Positions 1 through 12,852 of a stretch of DNA of 64,000 nucleotides are shown piece by piece. Source of the DNA: Amblyomma americanum (lineage: Eukaryota > Arthropoda > Arachnida > Ixodida > Ixodidae); the NCBI RefSeq assembly GCF_052857255.1, contig NC_135505.1, positions 51,563,007 to 51,627,006 on the forward strand, written 5' to 3'. Each line of letters starts with the position of its first letter. Within the stretch, counting starts at the first letter, position 1. Position numbers and translations under genes: made by a program. Below the pieces are notes generated by a model. That model ran no database searches. It saw only the letters and a list, made by a program, of their open reading frames with translations, and was not told where the DNA came from.

Positions 1-1228
1 GGGACATCGGAGCCGTCTCGTGCCTTCAGGGAAATATTGTGCGAACTGTTTTTATTGGGCGTGAGCAAGTTCCAAAACTTCTTGGGGATTACCCGCATTA
101 TCTCAATGAGATCGTGACAGTAGAATTTTCGTTTTGAAGATCGTAATAACTGCGTGTATTCGTGCAGACTTGCAAGGTATTTGTCCCACTTCCTAGCGCA
201 TCCTGATTTCTTTGCGTTACGGAATAGGCGTTTTTTCTTTCGCGACAACTTCCTCAGCGCATTTGAGTACCATGGTTTATTGGCATCCCCACGAATGCAG
301 ATGAGCGGGACGTAAGCTTCTATAAGCGATAACATTTTCTCTTTAAATAGACACCAGTTGTTATTCACGGATCTGCTATGTATGGAAATTTGAAACGTCT
401 GAAGAAATTCTTCAAGGTGGGAGTTAATTCTTGGGAAATCGGCCTTAGAATAATCACGGATGTATTTAACAGACGGTTGGCGTATAGGAATTTCAATGGA
501 CAGGTTGAAAGTTATGATACAGTGATCCCTTAGACCACTAGTACACGAAAGCGATTGAACTAATTCTGGATTGGATACAAGGACGAGGTCTAGTATGTTT
601 GGGCCTCGAGTTGGTGCACACACTGTTTGGGTAAGGTTAAACGTAAGGACCAGATCCAAGAAATATTTTGATGGACGAGATGACGCAGTCAAGTTATCCC
701 AATCGATGTCTGGAAAATTGAAGTCGCCACAGAGTATGAAGTTGGCATGAGAGAATCTAGACTGCAAATCTTCAAGAACAGAGTGAAGGTCGCTTATGAG
801 GGAAGGATCCGTGTCGGGGGCTCGATAGCATGCAATTAGAATGTTGGTGCAAGAGGGAAAATAAATTTGATACAGAGTATTTCGCTATGGCAATTGATAT
901 CAACTGGGGTAGAAGAAAGGCTTGTTTTCACCAGAGCGAGAATGCCGCCTCCCCGACGACCAACTCTGTCTCGCCGGTAGGAGTGAAATGATTGATTGTC
1001 GTGCAAAAGTTCGATATCATCTATATCGGATGTTAGCCAGGATTCAGTGAATAATGCGATGTCAGTGCTGTGGTCGTCGAGAAGCGCCTCAACCGATTCT
1101 TTTTTGGGCAGGTAACTCCGAATATTTGTCAGCAAAAGCGAAACATTATTGTAGGTATCGATTGAGCGATTGCGCTGTGAAGGATTGGAATGAGGCGATT
1201 GTGGGGGTCTCGGTGTTTTCAGTAATCG
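1..1228 (-). pseudogene. LINE ORF2, AP-endonuclease domain and linker, frameshifted and partial
   Basis: Apurinic-type endonuclease that nicks target DNA for target-primed reverse transcription. Visible motifs are TNIRS (N-terminal Asn), TESWL (catalytic Glu), RRGGG, ACYRAP (Tyr), CGDFNFPDIDW (Asp/Asn), NILDLVLV and LRDHC in place of the usual SDH. A one-base frame change lies near 838: the frame coming from 1135 hits a stop at 836, and the continuation is open in another frame all the way to base 1, through a linker containing KPWYS and KFW motifs. There is no ATG between the ORF1 stop and the first endonuclease motif; the region is in frame with ORF1 across the TAG. The RT domain lies beyond the left edge. 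Confidence 0.75.
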
Positions 1229-2158
1229 CTATGGTTTTAGTTCGACAACGGAATCCGTATCTGCATTATAAGTGAAAACCTTTTTGCCAATCAGCAGCTT
1301 GTCAAAACGAATCTTGAAAGAGGCGTTGTTCTGTTGACCATAAGTGAAAAGTTTCTTTCTAGCCACGCGTACCTTGGCTGAATAATCCTCGCGGATAGAA
1401 AACGATGAATCCTTCAGCTTCAGACCAGCAAGCAATATCCCTGATTTGTCTTTGAAATGCGTTAGCTTTACAATGATTGGGCGGTTTTTGCCTACCTCGA
1501 ATCGACCCAAACGATGCGCACGTTCGATCTGATGATTTTCAATTGAAATGTCAAGCTTGTCCGAGCAGAAAGAAACAACGCGTTCTTCAGATTGTGCCCA
1601 AGTTTCACCGAGATCGTCTGTGATTCCAAAGAACAATAAGTTCGAGCGGCGTAAGCGATTTTCGGCGTCATCGTACTTGGTCGTCAGCAGTTTGACGTCA
1701 GAAGAAAGTTTAGTCAAGTCCGGGGTAGCTTTAGATGCGGCATCATTTTCAGGGTTGTTTTCAACAATTTTTTCGAGTACTTCGACGCGTGATGAAAGTC
1801 GACGCACAGAGTCTTCAATGGTTGTTTGTGTCGACCTGATCAAGGCGAGCTCAGAAAGTATAGTGTTCTGGCTCGATTCTATGCGTAATATGGCCTGTGA
1901 GATAGATTCGAGGGTCGGAGGGGCATCGTTTTCGGTAGGGCCTGGGTTTAGTTCGATATCTCCAGATAAAATGAGCAAAAGAGAAGCAAAATGGGCGTGA
2001 AGACAAAAGGAGGAGGCAATACATAATCTATGGCAAAAGACAATGGCGTCTTTGGCGTCTTTGGGGCACGACACCGCTAGCAGGAAGCGATCACTAGTGC
2101 GAAAACATGTGGCACAGGGTAGGTAACTAACCTGCAGTAGAAGGAAAGGCGTCTGCAT
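1229..2158 (-). CDS. LINE ORF1 protein with N-terminal 2A-like peptide
   Basis: An RNA-binding chaperone-type ORF1p is expected to coat the element RNA. From the ATG at 2158 the frame is 309 codons. About 73 residues of leader end in a hydrophobic run followed by GDIELNPGP (1937-1963), matching the 2A consensus D-x-E-x-N-P-G|P; separation would occur after about residue 73. A coiled coil follows (about residues 80-150), then an RRM-like core (RRSNLLFFGI) with a basic IERAHRLGR segment and a C-terminal domain, as in L1-type ORF1p. The frame also extends to an upstream ATG at 2458 that lies in a duplicated 5' monomer (the peptide MQ[ST]PFLLLQ occurs at both starts), so I prefer 2158. It ends at TAG 1229-1231 in the same frame as ORF2. 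Function of the 2A here is inferred from family knowledge. Confidence 0.75.
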   Translation of the reverse strand: MQTPFLLLQVSYLPCATCFRTSDRFLLAVSCPKDAKDAIVFCHRLCIASSFCLHAHFASLLLILSGDIELNPGPTENDAPPTLESISQAILRIESSQNTILSELALIRSTQTTIEDSVRRLSSRVEVLEKIVENNPENDAASKATPDLTKLSSDVKLLTTKYDDAENRLRRSNLLFFGITDDLGETWAQSEERVVSFCSDKLDISIENHQIERAHRLGRFEVGKNRPIIVKLTHFKDKSGILLAGLKLKDSSFSIREDYSAKVRVARKKLFTYGQQNNASFKIRFDKLLIGKKVFTYNADTDSVVELKP

Positions 2159-2482
2159 GACCGGTTGATATGCGGTGTCGTGCCCCAAATGGCTCCAGCG
2201 GCGCAGCGGCTTTTGTAGTCGGGGGACTTCCGCGCTGGTACTGGCACCACGTTGCCAGATGATGATCCTGTTCACCGCCGGAAGCAACGGATGCAGATGA
2301 AGTTCGTCGTCTGCGTGGTAGCTCGTAGACTCAACTGGCAGCCAGGCGGATTCTTCGGCGCCGCGCACTGCAGAGGGTCGCAAACGGAAAACGTTGAAAG
2401 GTGTGGTGGGGATGGTCCAGGATAAGATAGCCTGCAGTAGAAGGAAAGGCGACTGCATGACCGGTTGATATGCGGTGTCGTT
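2131..2482 (-). repeat. 5' monomer duplication of the 2A LINE
   Basis: A stretch of about 50 bp at 2131-2181 recurs almost perfectly at 2431-2481, a 300-bp spacing, so the 5' end consists of one full and one partial monomer. The repeat carries the candidate ORF1 start. An 18-nt inverted repeat (2060-2077 with 2172-2189, TTTGGGGCACGACACCGC and its complement) spans the monomer junction and could fold into a stem. Confidence 0.7.
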
Positions 2483-3070
2483 TTTTTAAGCGGCGTTTAA
2501 TGCCCAAGGGCATAAAGGGTATGAAATCAGGGATCAGGAGGATGCCTAAATAAATGAAAAAAGGTTGGCTGATCTGATAAAATCAAGGAGTGAGCAATGA
2601 TGTCCCTGTGCCCAAGTGATACATGAATCCGGATTGTTCGGTGAAAGAACCACTGCCGCCAGATATTTGATATTTCAGCAGCGCATTCTAGGCACGGACA
2701 CAAGACGAGAAGAGAAAGACACAAGAGCGCTGAACTACAGTTCAATCTCAGTTTTCAATTTTATAATTCAATTTTGTGTTCAATATTTATAATTTCTAAT
2801 GAGCCTCTGATTTGCTTGTCACTCTAAGTCATAAATTTGGCGAAAATGTGTTCCAGTTTTTTGTTACATTCAGGCCAAGTAATAAAGTAGTATAAGAGCC
2901 GCTTCACCACTTTTAAGTACATTTGAGCGCAATGTATTGCTAGTACACGTTACTTCCTTACAGCTAGAATATGGTTTTCAAATCTTTGATAGGGAGGCTA
3001 TTGCTGCATTTTTTTTAACTTTTGGATAGTTGTAGCCGAATAAAAGTGATCATGGCTCTGATGAATAAAT
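2483..3070. other. no gene seen
   Basis: Between the two LINEs. A 72-codon minus-strand frame at 2527-2745 has a hydrophobic start resembling a signal peptide but no recognisable domain, and the rest is AT-rich. I see nothing else supportable. Confidence 0.4.
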
Positions 3071-3590
3071 CGGCAGCAGTGGCAGCATGTGGACGCTTTT
3101 CTAAACGCAACACTGCTTTTCGCAGCTCCGTTTCTCCCGCAATCCTGTTGCCTGGCCTGAAGTGGGCGTCTACTTGGGCTTCAATCATCGTAGCAGTGGC
3201 ACGTGTTTGCGGAAACCAGCGATAAACTGCAACCAGAGCGGCGCTACAGGCTACCGGCTGCAAGGATAAAAGCTGGACTCGTGAACCACACGGCACTCGG
3301 CAGCAGTGGCAGCATGTGGACGCTTTTCTAAACGCAACACTGCTTTTCGCAGCTCCGTTTCTCCCGCATTCCTGTTGCCTGGCCTGAAGTGGGCGTCAAC
3401 TTGGGCTTCAATCATCGTAGCAGTGGCACGTGTTTGCGGAAACCAGCGATAAACTGCAACCAGAGCGGCGCTGCAGGCTACCGGCTGCAAGGATAAAAGC
3501 TGGACTCGTTAACCACACGGCACTCGGCAGCAGTGGCAGCATGTGGACGCTTTTATAAACGCAACACTGCTTTTCGCAGGTTGGTAGCGT
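3071..3590 (+). repeat. 227-bp tandem monomers at the 5' end of a CR1-like LINE
   Basis: Units start at 3071, 3298 and 3525 with CGGCAGCAGTGGCAGCATGT, giving an exact 227-bp period and about 2.3 copies. The third copy diverges after GCTTTTCGCAG near 3580. By analogy with monomeric 5' UTRs of other LINEs these may act as promoter units; that role is inferred. Confidence 0.85.
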
Positions 3591-3711
3591 TTCTTTTACG
3601 CCTTTGTAGCTGTAAATTTGCTGTCGCTGCCCTGCTGCCAACTTGCAAAACCTGTGTATTTTGGTTGTTGCTTGCTTCTTGAATTGGTCGTTGCTGCTTC
3701 TTGAAGTCCCA

Positions 3712-4605
3712 ATGTAGGGAAACAATACTTGCCTTTCCTGTAATGAGGCTGTTGACCCCAAAGAGGCATTTATGTCTTGTGTGGAATGTACCCAATCTTA
3801 CCATATTGGAAACTGTGCTGGTCTCACAGAAAAGCAATTTAAAAACCGAAGCGCGTCATCAAAGCAAAAATGGACATGTCCCAGTTGTAAAGCAGCTAAG
3901 CAGAAAGATGAAAATCAGAGTGATAGACTAACTCGGGAAGAGTTTGCTGGATTGCGGTTCCTATTGATCAGCATGAATGAAAAGCTCGATGGGCTGGTGC
4001 CCCTAAAAGAGACGGTTTCTAACATCGAAAAAAGTATTGAAGTAATGTCTGACAAGTATGATGAACTGCTAAAACGTCTTGCTGTACAAGAAAGCGACAC
4101 AAAAAATGTGAAAGCAAGGGTAGAGAAGCTTGAGCAAAAGGCTCGATGTAGCGAGACGAAGACTGAAAAGCTAGTCACTGAAATCAATGAACTTGAATGG
4201 AGAAGCCGTCAGTTAAACTTGGAATTTCATGGAATTCAGGTTACTCCGAACGAAGACTTGTTGATGAAAGTGAACAGCGTGGCAGGTTTGTTAGAAGTCC
4301 CAGAACTGAGCAAACTGGATGTTGATGCTATTCATCGCCTTCCGGCGAAAGCAGGCAAGGTCCCAGGAATAATCGTTCGATATGCCCGACAAGCCACCAG
4401 AGATAAATGGTTGGAAAATAGGCGGAAACTTAGAAACAATGAGAGCAGTACTTTTATACTAGAGAATATGACAACCCGATGCCGGCAACTGTTTCTAACA
4501 GCGAAAGAGTTGGCAAAGAAAAAGGGCTACAAATATGTATGGTTCAGAAATGGCAAGATTTATCTGCGTAAGGCAGACGGTGATTCTTGTCATTGTGCGC
4601 AGTGA
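3712..4605 (+). pseudogene. CR1-like ORF1, PHD finger and coiled coil, stop at codon 2
   Basis: RNA-binding ORF1 protein of the LINE. The ATG at 3712 is at the same distance from the first PHD cysteine as the start of the intact copy at 58368, but codon 2 is TAG (3715-3717); the frame is then open to 4605. A later ATG at 3772 lies inside the PHD finger and would remove its first two cysteines. Visible are CLSC, CVEC, H, C and CPSC of a C4HC3 finger, a coiled coil (about residues 70-150, with SDKYDELLKRL), an ELEWRSRQLNLEFHGI RRM-like start and a basic C-terminus. Confidence 0.8.
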
Positions 4606-4671
4606 ACGTGACCTTCCGACATGATCTATCTGAACAGTCAATCTTGATCATATTGCTTCTTTTAATATTTT

Positions 4672-7516
4672 ATGTGTGAATCAACACGTCACAACTTTCT
4701 CCTGCCACATGAATTGAATGCTGTTGTCTCGGGTTATCAAATAAGCGCTTTGAAATGCCTTCACATAAATGTTCGTTCCCTTTGTAACAAAGAAGATTCT
4801 ATCAAGCATTTTATTTCCAGTTTTTCATTTCAATTTGATGTGATAATGCTCACTGAAACGTGGTGTAAAAATGATCATTGTCACTTCGGGTTTACACCTT
4901 ATCAGTCATTCTCCTTAAATCGCCCAAATCGTCGTGGCGGAGGCGTAATGATGCTACTAAAGGAAGGGATGCAATGTGAACTGCTTTCTCGTTTCTCTGT
5001 TTCTTGCTGTGATTACGAGGTTTTGACTGCGAAAGTGAACAATTCTGTTTTCTCTGTATGTTATCGCCCGCCCGATGGAAATGTTGAAAACCTTTTTGCG
5101 TTCTACGAAGAGTTGTTATCGTTTATTTCTGAGGCTGGTTACTTTGTTCTATCTGCTAACGACTTTAATATTGATTTGTTAGGAGATTCAGCAGCCAAAA
5201 CCACTATGAATATGCTCATTACTTCAAACGGGTGCTCAAACCAAATCAGTTTGCCTACTAGGATCACAGAACATAGCGAAACTTTGTTTGACCTAATTAT
5301 TACTAACTCGGTCAGTGAAAATAACATTGCGGGTGTGATGTCCTGCGACTTGAGTGACCACCTTCCCACCTTCATAATATTAGATAGACACAATCATCAT
5401 AGTAAAAAACAATTTATAAATGTTCAAATAATAAATCCTACTCGCCTAGATGCCTTCAGGAATGACGTGCTAAATTCTGATTTCGAATATCTTCTTGCGA
5501 TTAATTGCGCTGACAAGGCGTATAACATGTTCGTTGATCACATCGTTGAAATATATAAACGGCATTTTCCGCTTAAGCAACTGAAACTTGGTAGGAAAAT
5601 ACGCAAGCCTTGGATCACGCCAGAGCTCATTAGAAAGATCAATGAGAAGAATACTATGTACCATCAGTTTATAAAAACTAAAAATCCCCAAAACCTGAAG
5701 GAGTTTAAGATATACCGAAATCAGCTAAATAAAGAAATAAAGTTAAGCAGACAAAACTATTTTCATGCGGAACTTGACGCCTGCTCTCGTAAGCCTGATC
5801 TTTTGTGGAAAAAGTTGAACACTGTTTTAAATCGCAGTAACTCGTCCCCAAAAACAGATAAACTTAAAATCGGTGAAGTCGAGATATTCGGTTGCGCCCT
5901 GGCAAACTTATTTAATAACTATTTTGTGCAGTGTGGTGAATATTTTCCAGTGTCTGAATTTTCAAGATTCATGCCCCCTAGTAATTAATCTACTTTCTTT
6001 CTTGAGGCCGTTAGCGAAGAACAAGTTCGGTCTGTTTTTATGTCTCTTCAAAACAGCTCTAGTTGTGACGTTGAAGGTATGCAAATTCGACCGCTTAAAC
6101 ATATTATGGATCTTATCGCACCGACTCTTACCCATATATTTAATCTTTGTTTTTCAAGTGCCGTTTTCCCACAAAGAATGCAGGTGGCTAAGGTTACGGT
6201 ATTGTTCAAGAAAGGTGATCGAAATGACATCAAGAATTATCGCCCTATCTCAGTGTTGCCAATATTTTCAAAGGGTTTAGAAATGATTATTCATGAGCGC
6301 CTTTCAATTTTTTTTTCAGAAATATGACCTTTTAACACCAGCTCAATTTGGATTTAGAAAGCATAGGTCCATGGAACTAGCCTTGATAGAAAAAAAAGAG
6401 TTTATTTTATCACAGTTTTCAAGTAAGATGGTTGTACTGGGCCTGTACATTGATTTCACGAAAGCATTTGACTGCATTGTTCATTCCATTCTACTCAAAA
6501 AACTTGAATTGTATGGAGTGCGTGGCCATTGCTGCAATCTTATAAAATCTTACCTTGGCTATCGGCGGCAGTATGTTCAAATAGGTGAGCACTGTTCCGA
6601 CCAAAAACCGATTGCAAGAGGAGTGCCTCAAGGCAGCATTCTTGGACCTTTTCTTTTTAATCTACATAAATGATCTGGTAAATACATGCGCTGAAGCCAA
6701 ATATATATTGTACGCCGACGATACCAGCATATTTTTTTCCGCTACAGACTGTGAGCAAATCAGCTATATAGCAAACTCCGCCCTTGTAAAACTTCTGGAA
6801 TGGTCTGTAGCAAATCAGTTAGAAGTTAACACCAACAAAACTACGGCTGTGCAATTTAGACCGAAATCAAAGCAGGTAAATATGAACGTAGATCTTATCA
6901 ATGGCACCAGAAAAATAGAAATAGTAAGTAGTATTAAAATTCTTGGGGTCACGTTTTCGCAAAATATGCTGTGGGATATTCATGAAGATTCTGTTTGCAC
7001 TAAATTGTCAAGTGTCGTTGGTATTTTATCCAGATGTAGGTCTATATTACCTTTCAGCGTAAAAAAGCTGATATATAATTCTCTTTTTTACTCTCACCTC
7101 TCTTACTGCTTTTTGGTATGGGGATCTACCACAGTAACAAACTTAACAAAGGTGTACGTCCTACAAAAAACGTCCCCTACAATTCTGATACACATGCTCT
7201 GTTCATTAAAGCAGATATAATGCCTGTCTGGAAATTGTTTAGCTATAGACTAATTTTTGCCTTTAAGTACGAATTAAAAGAAAATCGAAATTTCTTTCGC
7301 AACCTAGCCAAGCTAGAAATAAAGCCTACATCCTACACTATACGTCAGTCTGAATACTGAAGGGTGGTCACTCCCCGTGCTAACTATTCTATGGGTACAC
7401 TATCGTACATTTTGCCTAAACTTCTTAATGATCTGAATAAATGTGGAATTGATTTAGGTCGCACTACAGTTCGTGAACTGCGCCACGTGATATGTCATGT
7501 TTTTGAACAATTCTAA
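4672..7516 (+). pseudogene. CR1-like ORF2, endonuclease and reverse transcriptase, broken
   Basis: Polyprotein that nicks DNA and reverse-transcribes the LINE. The endonuclease spans 4672-5400: HINVRS, LTETW, CYRPPDG, NDFNID (usual preceding Gly replaced by Asn), FDLIITN, SDHLP. An in-frame TAA at 5986-5988 interrupts the linker. RT follows with KKGDRNDIKNYRPIS, a frame change in a T run near 6310, FTKAFD (motif A), GVPQGSILGPFLFN (motif B), another frame change near 6665 and YADDT (motif C, about 6710). A further frame change near 7150-7200 precedes the C-terminal region, which ends near 7516. Compared with the copy at 59352-62204 it is full length but carries at least four disabling changes. 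Confidence 0.85.
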
Positions 7517-7691
7517 TATTGATTTCCTTGTGATACATTAAATCGAGTCAATTTTGCGTTTCTGTATGTTTGTATTCCTGTATGTTTCATGTATGCTCCT
7601 GTACTGCCTTGTAGAGGGGACCGTGGGCTCTAGTCAAGCTGTTCAGCAGCTTTTACCCACGGCCCCTCAATCGTTTTGATAGAAATAAAGC
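7517..7691 (+). other. LINE 3' UTR with conserved stem-loop and AATAAA
   Basis: A GC-rich inverted repeat (GGGGACCGTGGGC near 7616-7628 with CCCACGGCCCCTC near 7656-7668) encloses AGTCAAGCTG and GCAGCTTTTA. AATAAA follows at about 7684. The same arrangement ends the intact copy (62508-62590), so it is probably the RT recognition structure. Confidence 0.7.
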
Positions 7692-11194
<3,503 letters not shown>

Positions 11195-11580
11195 TGACGT
11201 CGTGTGCATGCATGGCGCCATGATCGTGCAACGCGGGTATCCAGGAGAAGGTGATGGTGACACCGATCCTGTGCACTTTCTATCCAGCGTTTTTGTCCTG
11301 TTCCTTGCAGTACTACTTCGTAACGGCATGGTCGGAACGGGGCTAGTTTGTCTAACTCACCGCTAAGGTTCGATTGTACTTTGTTCTTGATTACAAATCG
11401 CATTTGAACCTGATTAATGTGATTAACGAACTAGCGCCTTTCCGCCTATATCATTAGCAGTTATAGCAGCGTTGTAAGAAGGAGCAAAATTGTATTATAG
11501 AAAAATGGACCGCTGTCATCACATCCTCTTCCTGGATGCTTGCGTTGCCAAATATTGGCGCCTGCATACACACGACGCCG
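11195..11580. repeat. imperfect inverted repeat (foldback)
   Basis: The complement of 11195-11370 resembles 11425-11580: shared words include ACTAGC, ATAGAAA, CTCCTGGAT versus TTCCTGGAT, GCGTTGC and GCATACACACGACG-like ends. The spacer is about 50 bp. Divergence is substantial, so this is an old foldback. Confidence 0.5.
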
Positions 11581-11616
11581 CCGCCACTGCTCAGCGCATC
11601 GCCGCGGTTGAAACCT

Positions 11617-11736
11617 CCCATTGCTATCGGCAAGTGCTTCGTATTTTTAGGTGTGAAAAGATACACCAGATCTACTCCCATTGCCAACCGCAAGTGCTCT
11701 GTATTTTTTGGTTTCGAAATCTAGACGAAATCTAAC
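11617..11736 (+). repeat. 60-bp direct tandem repeat, two diverged copies
   Basis: CCCATTGCTATCGGCAAGTG at 11617 and CCCATTGCCAACCGCAAGTG at 11677 begin two units of equal length that stay alignable through GTATTTTT and AGATCTA/AAATCTA. Confidence 0.6.
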
Positions 11737-11811
11737 GGTGCATTTCAAACCTCGATTACGGAGGTCGCTAGAGTACCAGCCAAAAACACCTATTTGAGTT
11801 GATTTGTGTTT

Positions 11812-12852
11812 AGCGTGCAATAATAATGCAGACGAAGGCGAGCATGCGTTTTCAGTACATCGTCATGGCCGCATTGTGGACCTGCGCAGAGAGAAGCTCC
11901 GATGGCACCACGGAGGTGTCGAGGGATCACCAACAGCCACTTTCGCCCGTCGGAGAGGTAGTTACGGCGGTATAAGAAGACATCACGAAAGGCGAAATGG
12001 TGGGCTTGGCTGCGAAGGGCTCGGAACGAAGAATGCGGCGAGGGAATATTCAGGAACGTGAGCAGCGAGGTGATCCAAGGATCCAATCCAAGGATCCCTC
12101 AGTTGTTCGGAAAGCATGTCAGGGACTTCGAACGACGAGAAATCTTAGTCAAAGACGAGTGCAGAGGTAGAATCGCATGTGAGCGGTGGACAAGGAAGGG
12201 CATCGGCATCAGAGTGCTTCCGGACAGTGCGAGAAATGACCTGAATATCAAACTCCTTGAGACGTAAAGCACAGCGGGTGCGTTGGCCAGAAGAGGGATT
12301 GATGGTCTGTAACGACATAGAAGGGCTGTCCGTAAATATAAGGACAGCACTGCTTATCTCCCAAATGTTGCCGAGACATTGGTTTTCAGTGACAGAATAG
12401 TTCGATTCCGCGTTGGTGAGAGCGCGACTGGCGGAAGCAACAACATATTCCAGATACCCAGGCCTATCGCTTGGCAAGAACTGCGCCCAAGCCCACACCA
12501 CTCTCATCAATGTGAATTTCTGACGGACAAATGGGATTAAAATGGCGAAGGATAGGGGAGGGGAGACGAGCAGGCGCCGTAAAGCGTTAAACGCTGTATC
12601 GCAGGCTGGTGACCAATACGAGAGGTTCGGGCTGCCGGCAAAAAGCTACCTTAAATGGACGATGACACATGGGGTGTTGCGGATGAAGCGACGAAACTAT
12701 GAGCATAAGCCTATAAAGCTCCGAAGTTCTTTTAAGGTGGTCGGTTTGGGGAAGTCAGCGACGGCGCGAAGTTTGGCAGGGTCAGGAAGAACGCCGTCCA
12801 TTGAAATGAGTTGGCCTAACATTGTCGTATTGACCTGTGGAAGGTTATAGTT
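11812..12852 (-). pseudogene. Ty3/gypsy pol relic: RT end, RNase H, start of integrase
   Basis: Degenerate minus-strand pol fragment. Reading from 12852 downward it shows the RT thumb region (GVLPDPAKLRAV, LRSFIGLC, FRRFIRN), the RNase H core (ASRALTNAESNYSVTE, then a disrupted stretch, then RKHSDADAL) and the integrase zinc-binding N-terminus (DGRKWLLVIPRHLR, then GHDDVLKTHARLRLHYY). Several stops and frameshifts interrupt it. It ends abruptly near 11812, and nothing RT-like continues past 12852. The motifs resemble the gypsy element at 56234-64000, so it may be a fragment of that family. No LTRs seen. Confidence 0.8.

Larger units (their letters stand above)
1..2482 (-). mobile_element. CR1-group non-LTR retrotransposon with 2A peptide, 3' part off window
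   Basis: Minus-strand LINE whose 5' end lies near 2482 and whose ORF2 runs open through base 1, so RT and 3' end are outside the window. In order on the minus strand it has a partial 5' monomer, ORF1 (2A motif, coiled coil, RRM-like domain) and an AP-like endonuclease ORF2. The combination of coiled-coil/RRM ORF1 and APE endonuclease is typical of the CR1/L2/Jockey group; 2A motifs in ORF1 are known from APE-type non-LTR elements of several animals. One frameshift near 838 breaks ORF2, so this copy is probably dead. Confidence 0.8.

Noticed and set aside
1548..2000. 150-codon plus-strand serine-rich frame
   Set aside because: Antisense shadow of the ORF1 coiled coil.
3015..3490. Two similar minus-strand frames of 93 and 79 codons
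   Set aside because: They are the 227-bp monomers read on the other strand; the similarity comes from the repeat.
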